Positions 37,401-51,641 of a stretch of 64,000 nt of DNA are shown here, in pieces. Positions within the stretch are counted from its first letter, which is position 1. The number at the start of each line of letters is the position of its first letter. A program made the position numbers and the translations under genes. The notes below the pieces were generated by a model. That model was not told where the DNA came from. It ran no database searches and worked only from the letters and a program-made list of their open reading frames with translations. Origin of the DNA: Bryopsis sp. KO-2023 (taxonomy: Eukaryota > Chlorophyta > Ulvophyceae > Bryopsidales > Bryopsidaceae); contig BSYQ01000011.1 of the NCBI GenBank assembly GCA_030272585.1, positions 1,612,001-1,676,000 on the forward strand, in the 5' to 3' direction.

Positions 37401-40400
37401 CGGGGTACACAACATCGGGTCGCTCAGCTTGGAAACCCAGCCTTTGAAATACTCGCTGAAAGCGGAGGCGGCGTCTTGGAAAGCCCAGTTCGCCAAGAAC
37501 TTGCACAAGCAAGGGGCCGAAGAGCTGAAGGCATTGGACAATTACATCCGGGAAACCACCCTCAAGCTCAACCGCAAGGTGAATTTTTGGTTTTTGTTGG
37601 CGTTTTTCTTGTGGTTGGATCGCTTTTTCAATTGTGCTGTATTAATTAGGATTGTAATCCTGAAAAAAAATAAAGAAATTGACCCAAAGCTTCTGTTAGG
37701 TAAATACACTGCCCACTGATATTGAAAAATGAACACCGGATGGCCCCCCTCCCCCTCCCACCCACTCAACTTGATATGTTCCATCACTTTCTATTTTTAG
37801 TTCTTGCGTAATCGTAAATTACACTGTGGATGAGTCAACCCCCCCAAAATTCAATCTCTAAAACCGATCGATTTCAGGTTATTTTCTTCAATTTTTTGTC
37901 CATCCTCCCCAACCCCCCCCCCCTTCTCCATTTGCTTATTTAACATGTGGTCGATTTTTATTTACTTTCTTCCCCCCCCCTCTTTTTTCCATTTCAGGTG
38001 GAGGATTTGGAAGATGTCAGAAATGTCGTGGGCGTTTTGAAAGAAGTACGTGAAAAGGAAGCCGACATCGATAATTTGATAAGTCCCATCGAGGAGATGT
38101 ATGCCCTGCTGTTGAGATATGAGGTGCATGTGCCCAAAGAAGAAACCGACATGGTCGGAGACCTACGTTATAGCTGGAAGAAGCTGCGAAAACTCGCGAC
38201 GGATGTTTCGGATTGCTTGGCTAGACTCCAGGTAAAAACACTGCAGTGAACTTCTTCAGTTATGGTGTTTTTCTGGGGTGTTGTTACGCCCACTTTTTTG
38301 TTTTTTGCTTGGCATCTTTTTGATTCGAGATGGAGTTTGGGTACCCCTGTGGATATCTCCTGTTTTCCTGACGTGGCTCCGCCAGTTCATAAGAATATAT
38401 CATTTGTGAACCGGCCGCCTGCTTCCGGAGCCCATCCCAGATTATACATTCCGTTTTTTGAACGGTTTCTTTTGTGTTTCGTGTGCGGCAGGTCGGATTC
38501 AAGAGAGAGCTCATCAAGGAGGTCAAGGCGTTCGTGGTGGACGCCGTCAATTTCAGAAAAGATTGGGAGGAGAATGGGCCGATGGTCCCAGGGCTGGACC
38601 CCATGGATGCCGTCGATCGGCTGAAAAAATTCCAGCAGATGTTCGAGGTCCGAAAAAGGAAATGGGAAAACTACTCGAGCGGCGAGGAGCTGTTTGGTAC
38701 GAAGCACTCACTCCCCAATTTTAATTATTTTTTTAGTTCTTTTCAATTTTATTAATTTTTCTTTCAATCTCATTTGTTTCTTTTGAGATTTATAATTATT
38801 CTTTTTTTTTAATGTTTGCTTAGTTTAATTTTTTTGTTCTTAGATATCTCTTTTCTAAAAAAAACTGGGGACTGGTTGATCTGAGCTCGATTGCTATGTC
38901 AGCAAATTTTAAAGCAAGGTTCGAAAAGCAAAAAACTTGACTGATTCATATTTTCTATTTCAGGTCTCAGCGTCACTCAATATCCAGAGCTGGAGGGCAC
39001 AGAAAAAGAAATCCAGATGCTGGATCGATTGTACACTCTGTATGTCAATGTGATTTCCACCATCAAGGGCTACGGAGATTACTTTTGGGTCGACGTTGTG
39101 GAGCAAATTGAGACGATGGCAGAGCAGGCGAGAATCACTGAAAAATCAGCCCGCACCCAAAAAATGGAAATTCCATGTTCACAGATTTTTGCTTCTTGAG
39201 ATTCAATAAAAAAACAAGAATTTTTTTTTTTCTATTGGTGCCTATGGGTTTGTTTTTGTGGGTTTTTTTTGTTCAGGTCAATGGATATCAAGCCCAATGC
39301 AAGAAATTGCCGAAAGCTCTCCGAGAGTGGCAAGCATACCAGGACTGCCGAAAAACAATCGATGATTTCTTGGAGATGCTTCCGCTTTTCCAGTCACTGG
39401 CGCACAAATCCATGAGGCCTCGACACTGGGAAGAGATAATGACCATTACAGGTGCCCACAGAATTTGCATGGTCAATCGTCTAATAGAAAAAAAGCAAGT
39501 AACAAAAAAAGAACCAAACTGCTGTCAAAATCGACAGCTCCAGTTAAAGACGGCGACACCTTTCTCTGCAAATGCAGAAAACCCTCGATGTAGTTGCTGG
39601 TACAAATGCTATTTACTCTCCCACACAGGTTCTGGTATTTTGAACATTTCTTCGTGGTTTCGCTGGTTTTTCTCAGGGAAGGAGCTCAACTTGGCTGAAG
39701 ATGTGTTCAAACTGCAACACATCCTGGATTGCCACATCTTAGAGTTCAGAGAAGAGGTGGAGGACCTGACCATGTCGGCCGTCAAGGAAGAGCAGATCGA
39801 AGTGAAACTCGGCCTCATTGACGAAGAATGGGCCGACCTCAATCTGACATTCGCTGAATACAAGACCAGGGGTCCCGTCATTTTGAAGGGAGGCGAAACT
39901 GCTGAACTCGTGGAGAAGCTGGAAGACTCTCAAATGACCCTTGGATCGATGGCCACCAACAGGTCAGCAATGTTGAACAGCAGAAATCCCTGATCACCCA
40001 ATGAGGATGGATGGCAGACATGGCCACTCGTACTTTGGTGGTGCTGTCTTCACTCCTAGTCTGTTCCAGTGGAATTTCCTGGGTGCGTGCCTGGCTGGTC
40101 GAAAATCTGTGGATTATCTGGTGATAGTCATTGGCCGTGTTGATTGTTACAGGTACAGCGCACCATTCCGTGAAGACGTGAACGGATGGATTGTGAAACT
40201 CTCGACGGTGTCTGAAATCGTGGAACAGTGGCTGATGGTCCAGAACATGTGGATGTACATGGAAGCCGTCTTTTCTGGTGGAGACATCGTAAAACAGCTC
40301 CCCCAGGAAGCCAAGCGCTTCCAGAACATCGACAAGAACTACATGAAGGTGACACGATCAAAAAACTCCACCCGCACTGCTTTCAACGCGCTCGACCTGG

Positions 40401-43400
40401 GTGAGGGAGTCGCAGGCGGAATGAAGAAAGGATGCTGAACGTGTGTGTGTGTGTGCTGCACAGATCGTGACCAGTGCGTTGGAAACCATGAACGTGGTGA
40501 ACACGTGCTATGGCAATGAGCTCATGAAGAATATGTTGCCACATCTTTTGGAGCAACTCGAGCTGTGCCAGAAGTCCCTGTCTGCCTATCTCGAAACAAA
40601 GCGGGCAGAATTCCCCAGGTTCTACTTCGTGTCGGACCCCACACTTCTGGAGATCCTCTCGTTGGGATCAGACCCACCATCGGTTGTTCCTCACTTCCAG
40701 TCCGGTCTGTTCGACTCGCTCACCAGCGTCACTTTTGACAAGGTGGACAAGTCGAAAATGCTGGAGATGTTCTCGCAGCAAGGCGAGATGGTGGAATTCG
40801 AGGATCCGGTCGAGGCAAAAGGGAACATCGAAGTGTGGCTGCAGAAGCTCGTGGATGGAATGCAGTACACTGTCAAGAGCGTTATCAAGCGGGCTCAAAA
40901 GAATGTCATGGAAATGGAGCTCCCAGACTTCATTTTCGGACACCCAGCACAGATCTCCCTTTTGGGAATTCAGTTCCAATGGACCGCAGACACGCAGGAC
41001 GCCCTAACAAAAGCGAAAACAGATAAAACCATAATGAACAAGAACATGAAGAAAACAGATGCGATCCTCCGTGACATGGTGAACATCACCATCCGGACGG
41101 ACCTGACCAAAATTGAGAGAACCAACCTGGAAACTTGCGTGACAATCCACATGCACCAGAAGGAATCCACAGAGGACCTTGTCAAGAAGAAAATCAAAGA
41201 TCCAACAGACTTCGAATGGCTCAAACAATGTCGGTTTTACTGGCGAGACGACAAAGACACGGTCATTATTTCCATCTGCGATGTCGATTTCGAGTACTCC
41301 TTCGAGTACTTGGGTGTGAAAGAGAGGCTGGTGGTCACCCCCCTCACAGATATTTGCTACATCACTCTGTCTCAGGTGGGTTCCGCTGGCTCGACACCGT
41401 CCACTTTCGAAACGCCTTTGCACCACCGATCCCAAAAAACACACATAAAGAAATACTGAAAAGCAATAAACGTGGTGTGGCGGCGCAGGCTTTGGGAATG
41501 TTCCTGGGTGGAGCTCCAGCCGGACCCGCTGGAACCGGCAAGACTGAAACGACAAAGGATCTGGGTAACACGCTCGGAAAGTTTGTTGTGGTCTTTAATT
41601 GCTCCGACCAGATGGACTACAAGGGAATGGGCAAGATCTACAAGGGACTGGCACAGTCCGGCCTGTGGGGTTGCTTTGACGAGTTCAACCGGATTAATTT
41701 GGATGTGCTCTCCGTGTGTGCACAGCAAGTGTACTGCGTCCTCTCAGCCATCAGGGAAAGAAAGAAGTCTTTCGTTTTCACAGATGGTTGCGCTGTGTCC
41801 CTCGATCCAAGGGTTGGATTCTTTATCACAATGAATCCTGGGTATGCCGGGCGTCAGGAGCTACCTGAGAACTTGAAAGCTCTTTTCCGTGGAGTGACGA
41901 TGATGGTAATACCTCTTGCAATGCCAATTGAGTTGTGGCTCTGCGGTAAGTGGAAGAGGACCTTTGCCGACGTTCATGTGTTTGCGTTGCTAGGTTCCCA
42001 ATCGTCAAATCATTATGAAAGTGAAGCTGGCCGCCTGTGGTTACCAAGAGAACGACATTCTTTCCAAGAAGTTCTTCGTTCTGTACGGTCTGTGTGAGCA
42101 GCAGTTGTCCAAGCAGGCCCATTATGATTTCGGGCTTCGTAACATTCTGTCCGTCCTGCGTACTGCCGGTTCCTCGAAGCGTGCCAACCCAGAGCGTTCA
42201 GAAGTGTATCTGATGATGAGAACACTTCGTGATATGAATATGTCGAAGTTCGTCGCGGAGGATGTTCCTTTGTTTCTGTCTCTGATCGACGATCTTTTCC
42301 CAGGTACACACAAGACAATAACAATAACAATAATTACATATTGCCTGAGGGGCCACCAGCCCCTATCACACAAGAACGCCGCCACTCCACCCCGAAATAA
42401 TGCTCTCACATGATATATACCTCCTGACCACATCTTTTGCAATATATTTCTCGCATCACAGGGCTGAAAGCTGACAGGGCTGAATTCCCTGACATCGAGT
42501 CCGCTCTCCAAAAAGTTGTGGCAGAGAGGAATCTTCAGCAACATCCAACCTGGCTCAACAAGTGTATTCAGCTCTACGAAACATATCTTGTTCGTCACGG
42601 AATTATGGTTGTCGGCCCGTCTGGAGGCGGGAAATCAGCGATCCTGGAGTGTTTGGCAGGTGCACTCACCGAATTAGGGACAAAGCATGTGATCTGGCGC
42701 ATGAACCCCAAAGCTATTACAGCACCTCAGATGTTCGGAAGGTGAGATGCATCACCGCGTAAGAAAGAGCTCTTGTCTTGGTTCCTTCCCAACATAATGC
42801 CTGACACTGTTTTGTTTCCTGTCAAAAAGAATGGACGCCTCGACCGGAGACTGGACAGACGGTATTTTTGCAGTCTTGTGGCGGCGCGCCGCCAAGAACA
42901 AGAACCAGAACACATGGATTGTCCTCGATGGGCCTGTCGACGCTATCTGGATTGAGAACTTGAACACTGTCCTGGATGATAACAAGGTTCTTACTTTGGC
43001 GAATGGAGATCGTATTCTGATGAGCGGCACAATGAAAGCGATGTTCGAGCCTGAGAACCTCAGCAACGCATCCCCTGCCACTGTGTCGAGAGCCGGTATC
43101 ATTTACGTATCGTCTATCGAATTGGGTTGGGGGCCAGTGGTCAAGTCGTGGTTACAAAAACGAAGGGAGCAAGAGGTTCCAAGCTTACAGGAGTGCTTCG
43201 AGAAGTACATCGACCACTTCTTGCAATACGTGCGATTGAACATGAAAACAGTGATGTTCAACGAGGAGGTTTGTCAAGTTGGGACACTGCTCACGTTGCT
43301 GGAAGGAATGCTCAAGAAATACGAGAATGAAGCCCTCACACCAGAGAAATATCAAAGGATTTTCATCTATTGCATGACTTGGTCCATTGGAGGGTTGGTC

Positions 43401-46400
43401 GCGCTGAAAGACAGACCTGCTCTCAGTCAAGAGATGCTCAGTGTCGCGGGGAGCAACATGCCACCATGCTCTGGTGAGGACACCATCTATGAGTATTGTG
43501 TTGATGAGGAGACCTTGGAGTGGAGACACTGGAACGATTTCGTTCCACAATGGGTCTATCCCAAGGGTGAGGAGAAGCCCAAGTTTGCGCAGCTGGTTAT
43601 CCCCACCCTCGACTCTGTTCGCTATGAAAAGTTGCTGGGGCTGATCAATTCCGTCAAAAGAGCCACCTTACTGGTCGGTGGTCCTGGAACTGCAAAGACT
43701 TCGACGATCATGCAGTTCATTAGCAAGTTCAACCCAGAGCAGACAGGCTCCAAGACAATAACTTTTTCGTCGCTGACCTCCCCTCAAATTTTCCAGCTGT
43801 CGATTGAGGGCGCTGTTGAAAAACGTCAAGGGCGTACATTTGGGCCTCCAAGTGGAAAGTCCATGTGTGTCTTCATTGATGACATTTCCATGCCTTATAT
43901 CAACGAGTGGGGTGACCAGGTGAGAACTTGAATCTGAGCTCTGGTGGCTGCATCATATCCTATTGAGGTCAGAATTGTGGACTCACATAGCTCCTGCTGT
44001 ACAGGTTACCAATGAGATTGTCCGCCAGCTTCTGGAGCAAGGAGGGATGTACAGTCTCGAAAAGCCCATTGGTGATATGAAGTTCATCATTGACACGTTC
44101 TATGTTGGGGCCATGAACCAGCCAGGAGGCGGAAAGAACGATGTCCCCAACAGACTGAAGCGGCAATTTGCCATCTTCAACGTTCCTTTGCCGTCTACGG
44201 CATCAATCAACAATATCTTCGGAGCTCTTGTCGAAGGCCGATTCGATCTTGACAACTTCACTGAGGAAGTAGTGGCGGTGGCCTCCAAGCTGGTCCCAAT
44301 GACAGTCATGCTTTGGACAAAGATCCAAACAAAGATGTTGCCCACACCTGCAAAATTCCACTATCTTTTCAATATGAGGGAGCTTTCGAAGGTTTTCCAG
44401 GGAGTCATCCTTGCAAGCCGAGACAGGTATGTCGTCTCAGTCTATCTACAGATCTGGATGGTTCTTCTCAGGCTCTGAAAGCAAGAATCCTTTCCAGAGA
44501 TGTGGTTGGTTTGAAAGCTCCCCTTGTGTGACAAAGGTTCATGAAAGGATCCCCATTGGGCGAAACGCTGCCCCCGTTTGGAGGGGATATCGTCTCATCT
44601 GATGGTTATTTGTTGGCGCTGTGGCTGCACGAGTGTCACAGAGTTTTCTGCGACAAGTTGGTGACCCACGAAGACAAGGACTGGGTCGATGGGATGCTTC
44701 ATCAGCTCTGTGGTGAAAACTTTTCACAGGATCTCTGCAAGCAGGTTGGTACCCATTCAAAAGAGAAGTGTCAGACCAGTTGTAATGTGTGTTTTCTCAA
44801 AGACTTGAGATGTTGAGGGTGTTTTCAGGTCACGGATCCTCTGTACTTTGTGGATTTCTTGCGAGAGCCTGAATTCGACGAGGAAACTGGGGAAGTTGTG
44901 TGTGACCATCCCAGCTTCTACGAGGCAGTCACCAATGGCCTGCCGGAAATTCGGGAGAAAGTGGAGGCACTCCAGCAAAGATTCAATGAAGAGAACAAGG
45001 TCCTAAAGCTGGAGCTTGTCCTGTTCACTGATGCTCTATGCCATTTGATGAGAATATCCAGGCTGCTCTGCATGGATCGAGGTTCAGCTTTGCTGGTTGG
45101 AGTTGGAGGCTCCGGAAAACAGTCCCTCACTCGACTGGGTGCATATATTGCGGGGGCTTACACATTCCAGATTACAGTAACGAAAACATACAACGTGACG
45201 AACCTTTTTGAAGACATCAAGGCCCTCTACAAGATAGCTGGGTTCAAAGGTCAGCCGGTCTGCTTCCTGTTCACGGACGCTGAGGTGAAGGAGGAGGGTT
45301 TCCTGGAGTACATCAATCAGATTTTGATGACAGGAGAGGTTGCCGGTTTGCTTCCGAAAGATGAACTGGACATGATTGTGAACGACATTCGACCGATAAT
45401 GAAGGCACAAGCACCAACAATCCCTGACACCTGGGAAAATCTCTACAACTTTTTCTTGGGAAGAGTCAGGGACAATTTGCACGTCGTTCTGTGCTTCTCA
45501 CCTGTTGGTGACAAGTTCAGCAGACGGGCTATGCAATTCCCTGGGCTTATCAATGGATGCACAATCGATTGGTTCTTGCCGTGGCCAGAAGAAGCCCTGA
45601 CATCAGTGTCAGGAAAGTTCATTGATGAATTCACTATGGCCTGCTCTCCAGAAGCCAAAGATCAACTCAAGCTGGTTATGGGTCACGTGCACGTCTTTGT
45701 CACTGATGCATGCAATGAATACTTCGAAAAGTTCAGAAGGCATGTGTACGTTACACCCAAGTCGTACCTCTCCTTCATTCAAGGATACAAGGGCCTGTAT
45801 TCGAAAAAATGGGAGTATGTCAAACAACTGGCTCACAACATTAACAACGGTCTGCAGAAGATGTTTGAAGCAAAGGCAGATGTCAACCAAATGAAGGCTG
45901 ACCTGGCTATCAAGAATCAGGTAGCTTTTTGCTAAGGGCAACACACATCCATGCCAAGGGACTGCTACAGAAATATTAGATGAGTCCTAGATTGCCCCCA
46001 GTTCATGAACTGGTTGATCAACAACCTTTCACGGCTCCGTTCTTCTGCACAATAACTCACAAAGTCTGTGACTGTCAGGACTTGGCAGTTGCCGCGAAAG
46101 AAGCTGAAATGCTCTTGAAGCAAATCTCGGAAAACACAGCCATTGCAGAAAAAGAAAAGGCCAAGGTCGTTGTTATTGTGGAGCAAGTGACGAAGAAAGC
46201 TGGCGAGATCTCCGCCGTCAAGAATGATGCCGAAAAAGATCTGGCGGCGGCCAAGCCTGCGCTTGATGCTGCCTTGGCAGCCTTGAATTCCATCAGTCCA
46301 AAGGACATCACATCCCTTAAGGCCCTGAAGAACCCACCAGATATCGTCAAGAGAATTTTCGATTGTGTGCTGATTCTGAGATATCTAAATGTCGACAAGG

Positions 46401-49400
46401 TGCAATGGCACGACGTCAAAGGGGCGATGGTCGTTCTTGGTACCTACACAGAGTCCGTTAGAATGATGGGAGATATGAACTTTTTGCCAGCGTTAATGAA
46501 CTTCCCCAAGGAACAGATCAACGATGAAACAGTTGAGCTGTTGAAGCCCTACTTCACGGCAGCGGATTTCAATTTCGAAGCAGCAAAGAAAGCCAGTGGT
46601 AACGTTGCTGGGCTTTGTAACTGGGCGGAGGCGATGTGCACATATCACGTCGTAGCAAAGGTCGTGGAGCCAAAAATCGTTGCGCTGAGAGAGTCAGAAG
46701 CTGAGCTCAAGATCGCCACGAAAGAAAAGAATGCTGCGGAAGACCGCATGGCCATCGTTCAGTCGAAACTCGACGAAATGCAGGCTCAGTTTGATGCTGC
46801 GATGGCTCAAAAGCAAGCTCTTGAAGATGATGCAGCCGCCACTCAGAAGAAGATGGACTCAGCCAATGCACTGCTGAACGCCCTCGCAGGTGAATGAACT
46901 TCTTGCTGTTCGCTGCAACTTATTCTCCACCAGCAATGGAATACTGCATCAACCCCTTTCTTGTGCTGATAACTCGCGTGTTGTTCTCAGGGGAGGAAGT
47001 AAGATGGACGGAACAGTCTAAGGAGTTCGACAACCAGATCCAGAGGCTCACTGGCGACTGCGCCATCGCCTCCTCGTTCGTGTCATACCTTGGTCCCTTC
47101 AACAAGGAGTTCCGAGAGCTTCTAATGACGAGGGATTTCTATGGAGACTGTGTCAAGCTGAACATTCCTGTCACACAGGACATTGAGGTCACCAAGTTCT
47201 TAGTGGATGATGCTGAGGTTGGAGAATGGACCCTTCAAGGTTTGCCAACTGACGAGCTCTCCGTCCAAAACGGAATTATGGTCACCAGGGCGTCGAGATA
47301 CCCAATTTTGGTTGATCCACAAGGACAAGGAAGAATTTGGATCATGAACAGGGAGGAAGCAAATCAACTCAAGGTCACACAACTCAATGATAGGTTTTTC
47401 AGGTGAGAACACTTGCAAAATGGTTGTTGAGACGTCGTGTGAGCAAATGCCAACATGCTCCTGAAAATTTTATTGCTTTTTCTGCAATTGCTGGTAGGAA
47501 TTGTATGGATAGTGTTGATTGTCGACTATGATTGCAGGAACCACCTGGAGGACTGCTTATCGTTCGGGAAGCCGATGCTTATTGAAAACATAGAGGAAGA
47601 CCTTGACCCTGTGCTTGATCCGATTTTGGAGCGGAGATTTGTCAAGAAGGGAAAAGGAATGGTGGTGGCGCTGGCAGACAAGGAGGTGGACTTTACCGAG
47701 TCATTCAAACTTTTCTGCACCACCAGGCTACCCAATCCGCACTACTCACCCGAGCTTTCGGCTAAAGTCACCGTCGTTGATTTCACTGTAACGATGGTCG
47801 GTCTGGAAGATCAATTGCTTGGGAAGCTTATCTTGAAGGAAAAGCATGAGTTGGAAGAGCAGAGGCAACAATTGATGGAAGAGGTCCAAAGCTACAAGAA
47901 AAAGATTCGCCAGTTGGAAGAGGACTTACTGTTCAGGTGAGATGCTTTTCAACCATGGTAGCTCTGAGTTGGGTCCTGCTTTCCACACGTTTTTTCAAAC
48001 GCGCGTTTTGTGTTTCTTAAAGGTTGTCAAACTCGCAAGGAAACTTGCTGGATGACACTGAGCTCATTGATGTCCTGGCCATCACCAAGCAAACTGCTCA
48101 AGATGTAACCGAGAAACTCGTGAACGCCAGCGAGACCAACAAGAAAATCAATGAAGCCTGTGAGGAGTACAGACCTGTTGCCCACAGAGCAACACTGAAC
48201 TACTTCCTCATTGCTGAGTTCAGCGTCGTCAATTGCATGTACCAGACTTCCTTGGGGCAGTTCAACGAGCTGTATGAGCTCGCCATTGACACCTCAGAGA
48301 AAGCAACGATGCCCAGCAAGAGAATCCAGAACATTATCGATCACATGACCTATGAGATATACCTTTACATCCAAAGAGGTCTCTTCGAACGGCACAAGGT
48401 CATTTTCGCGCTGATGCTCACGAATAAGATTCTTGCCTCGGCGGGATCCATAAAGGCAACGGATGTGGACATTTTCTTGAAGGGAGGGGGTGCTTTGGAT
48501 ATCAACTCAGTTCGTAAGAAGCCGAAGGATTGGATTCCCGACGGAGTCTGGTTGAACATTGTCGCCCTGTCGAACTTGGAGGCGTTCAGAGATATCCCAG
48601 ATAGCGTCTTCAGAAATGATGGGCTGTGGAGGCAATGGTATGATCAAGAGGCACCAGAGATGGCCAAGGTTCCTGACTATGAGGAACGATTGAACAAGTT
48701 CGAGAGGATGTGCGTCGTAAAAGCTTTCAGAGAAGATCGGACGCTGATCGCCGCTGCAGACTACATAGCAGATGGTCTTGGCCAACGCTTCGTCGAATCT
48801 GTCCCACTGAACATGGAGAGGGCATGGTCGGAGAGCCACAACAGATGTCCTTTGATTTGCTTGTTGTCTCCTGGTGCTGATCCTACCAAACTGATCGAGG
48901 ACCTTGCCAAAAAGAAGAAGATCAAAACACTGGGGGTATCGATGGGTCAAGGTCAAGAGATTATCGCAAGGAAATACATGGCCACGGCAACAGTGGAGGG
49001 TCAATGGGTTCTCTTGCAAAACACGCATTTGGGATTGAGCTACCTCACAGAAGTTGAGCAGTTCTTAGTTAAAGCAGAGGAGCTCCACGATGATTTTAGA
49101 TTGTGGGTGACTGCGGAGCCACATCCCCAGTTCCCAATTGGTCTCCTCCAGATGGGAATCAAGATTACGAATGAAGCTCCAGTTGGAATGAAGGCTGGTT
49201 TGAGAGCATCATACCAGTGGGTTTCGCAAGATATGCTGGATGTCGTCAGCCGCCATGAATGGCGCCAGATGCTGTTCGTCATGTGCTTCCTCCACTCGGT
49301 TGTCCAGGAGAGACGGAAATTCGGTCCCATTGGATGGAATGTTCCATATGAATTCAATCAATCTGATTTGTCAGCTTGCACTCAGTTCCTTCAAAACCAC

Positions 49401-50758
49401 TTGATGGAGATGGATTCCAAAAAGGCGGCGCAACCCACGTGGGAGACAGTCCGTTACATGATATCCGTGATCCAGTATGGTGGGAGAATCACTGATGAGT
49501 TTGATGAGCTCCTGATGAATACGTACGCGGAGAAATATTTCCACCAGGGAGCTTTGGCTGAGAGCTACGAGCTGTACAAAGACGACAGGTCTGGATTTGG
49601 ATACCAGGTGCCAATTGGTACAGAAATCGAAAGCTTCAGGCATGCGATCGAGCAACTCCCAGGACAGGAAAGCCCAGAAATATTCGGAATGCACCCCAAC
49701 GCTGATCTGACCTTCCGAGCCTTGCAGGTAAACTGATAAGAGCCCACCTTTGTATCCAATCGGAGCGCGTACTTTTTTTCTCGTTTACTTGGAGTCGACC
49801 ACCCACTGCATGCGTTACATTTGGTGTATGTGTGTGGTCATGACAGGTTATCAACGGAATCGCCACCATTCTGGATACTATGCCTAAGGGAGGTGGTGGG
49901 TCTGGAGGTCTGTCTCGAGAAGAGATCGTCGACAAAATATGCGAAGACCTCCTTTCCAAAGTGCCCCCCGTCTTCGACGCCGAGGAAACAAGGTTGAAGC
50001 TTAAAAAGTTGCAAGGTGGTCCCACCCAGCCTCTCACGGTGCATTTGCGCCAGGAGCTGGACAGACTCAACACTGTCACACAGCTGACAACTGGGACACT
50101 GAAGAACTTACGGCTGGCGATTGCCGGAACGATCGCGCTGTCTGGCAATCTCATCGATGCTGTGGATTCATTGTTCAATGCTAGAATTCCGGCTTCCTGG
50201 CTGGCAAAATCTTGGGAAGCCAGTACTTTGGGAAATTGGTTCACTGGTCTGCTGCAACGTTATGATCAGTTGAACAAGTGGTTGAATTTGGGACGGCCGA
50301 AGGCCTACTGGATGACGGGCTTCTTCAACCCACAAGGTTTCTTGACTGCTATGAAACAAGAGGTGAACAGAAAGCATGCTGCCGACAAGTGGGCGTTGGA
50401 TGATGTTGTCATGACGAGTGAAGTCACGCATCCTCCAAAGGAGTTCGAAACACTGAAAGAGCCTCCTGGAGAGGGGGTGTACGTGTATGGCTTGTACTTG
50501 GATGGATGCGCTTGGAGTGGGAAAGAGAACAGACTGGTGGATTCGGAGCCCAAGAAGCTGTACCACCCCCTCCCTGTTCTTTATGTCACTGGAGTTCAAG
50601 CAAAGGACAAAAAGAAGCATGGCATTTTCGACGCTCCAACATACAGAGTCAAAAAGAGGACTGGATTGAATTTTATCACAACGTTTTCCTTGAGGACAGA
50701 GGATGAAAAGTCGAAATGGATTTTGAGAGGGGTGGGTCTCTTGTGCACGGTGGATTAG
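31448..50758 (+). CDS. DNAH5: Axonemal outer-arm dynein heavy chain, gamma type (DNAH5/DNAH8/ODA2)
   Basis: I could chain 34 in-frame exons, beginning 31448-31480 ([11 protein letters not shown]), 31590-31639, 31714-31819, 32046-32120, 32330-32632 and ending 48023-49727, 49847-50758, about 4,520 residues, normal for this family. Order: N-terminal tail and linker (to about 40.4 kb); AAA1 with GPAGTGKT (exon 41489-41905); AAA2 GPSGGGKS (about 42.6 kb); AAA3 GGPGTAKT (about 43.68 kb); AAA4 GVGGSGKQ (about 45.1 kb); the microtubule-binding stalk coiled coil (46079-47936); AAA5/6 and a C-terminal domain ending [13 protein letters not shown]. The AAA1 phrase [19 protein letters not shown] and the C-terminus follow human DNAH5/DNAH8 closely, against the beta/alpha outer-arm and inner-arm types. 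All four P-loops are intact, so it should be an active motor for ciliary beating. One donor (39128, CAG|GCGAGA) is GC. Confidence 0.95.
36184..36206. repeat. (ATGC)n tract in a dynein intron
   Basis: Five consecutive self-complementary ATGC tetranucleotides just after the donor at 36156. Related ATGCATGC clusters recur in the next-but-one intron (about 36690-36747). Confidence 0.85.
36690..36750. repeat. Imperfect ATGC-rich repeat cluster in a dynein intron
   Basis: Several GATGCATGCATGCATG-like blocks with small interruptions, able to form hairpins on either strand. Confidence 0.75.
40441..40456. repeat. (GT)n microsatellite next to a dynein splice acceptor
   Basis: Seven to eight GT units a few bases before the CAG acceptor at 40461-40463. 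Confidence 0.8.
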
Positions 50759-50908
50759 AATGGCGTTAAAATGGGTGTTTTGCTTGGGGGTCATTCTTTC
50801 GTAGGTAGAATAGTGTTTTTCTTTGTTGTTGGGCTGGGCTTAGATGCCGTACGATTTTGATGGGGATGGCGTTTTTCAAAGACTTGTACACTGTGATTGT
50901 TATGATTG

Positions 50909-51160
50909 TTATGAGGGCGTGGCAAGCGTTTCGCACTTTTCCAACACCTCAGTTTTTTGTTCGCATCCGTAAATCAGAATTCTTTTGAGCAGGGGAAAGT
51001 CGCAAAGAAAAGATGCTGAGGTATCAAAAGCCATTTGCTGGACATCTCTCCCCAACAAAAGACCCATCTGCAGTTGACGGATCTCCCCAGCGAATTCTGT
51101 CCCACATACTAGGCCATTGCTATTTTGCATGCTCACACGAAGCATAGTTTCCCCTAGAAT
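50909..51160 (-). CDS. Possible short reading frame, unknown
   Basis: An open stretch of about 80 codons on the minus strand between the dynein and ubiquitin-like genes, ending at a stop at 50909. Its composition is protein-like (for example GEIRQLQMGLLLGRDVQQM), and there is a possible CACAG acceptor just upstream at about 51170, but I recognise no family and see no convincing partner exon. It could be chance sequence in a spacer. Confidence 0.2.
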   Translation of the reverse strand: MLGETMLRVSMQNSNGLVCGTEFAGEIRQLQMGLLLGRDVQQMAFDTSASFLCDFPLLKRILIYGCEQKTEVLEKCETLATPS

Positions 51161-51641
51161 CTTGTGGCATCCTCTGTGCCAATGAATTGATATTCATATC
51201 CCCATGTGGTGAAAATCGCCCACATGTCAGTGGCTCAATAAGATACGGCCCCAGCCATGGTGTCAATGGCGAAAGACGTTCACGAGTTGCCACTCAAACG
51301 CAAACGGAAAATATTTGTCAACGCGCTTACAGTCTCTAATCCGAAACATCCACGCGCTTGCCGAATCCTGTTCCGGTGAACTGGTTTCCAGCCGACTCGC
51401 CCCTCGAAGTGGGTAAGAAAGATTCGATTCCGACCTGTGAGGCATTGGAAGAGCCCTTTCTGTTATGTTCTTGGGGTGCGTGTCGAGCTATGCTCGTGGA
51501 TCTACGCAGAGATCTGTACGTTGAAATTTGTGTGGTCGACGAGAAGTAACGTCCTTTTGTATTCTAGGTGTCTCTCAAACTCCCTGCCGCCGCAGCGATA
51601 CTTTGAAAAGGATCCCCACGCATTGGTTTCACGACAAGAAC

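Noticed and set aside
49636-50244. Long minus-strand open frame (about 200 codons) opposite the dynein 3' end
   Set aside because: The plus strand encodes highly conserved dynein C-terminal sequence here; the minus frame is a shadow.
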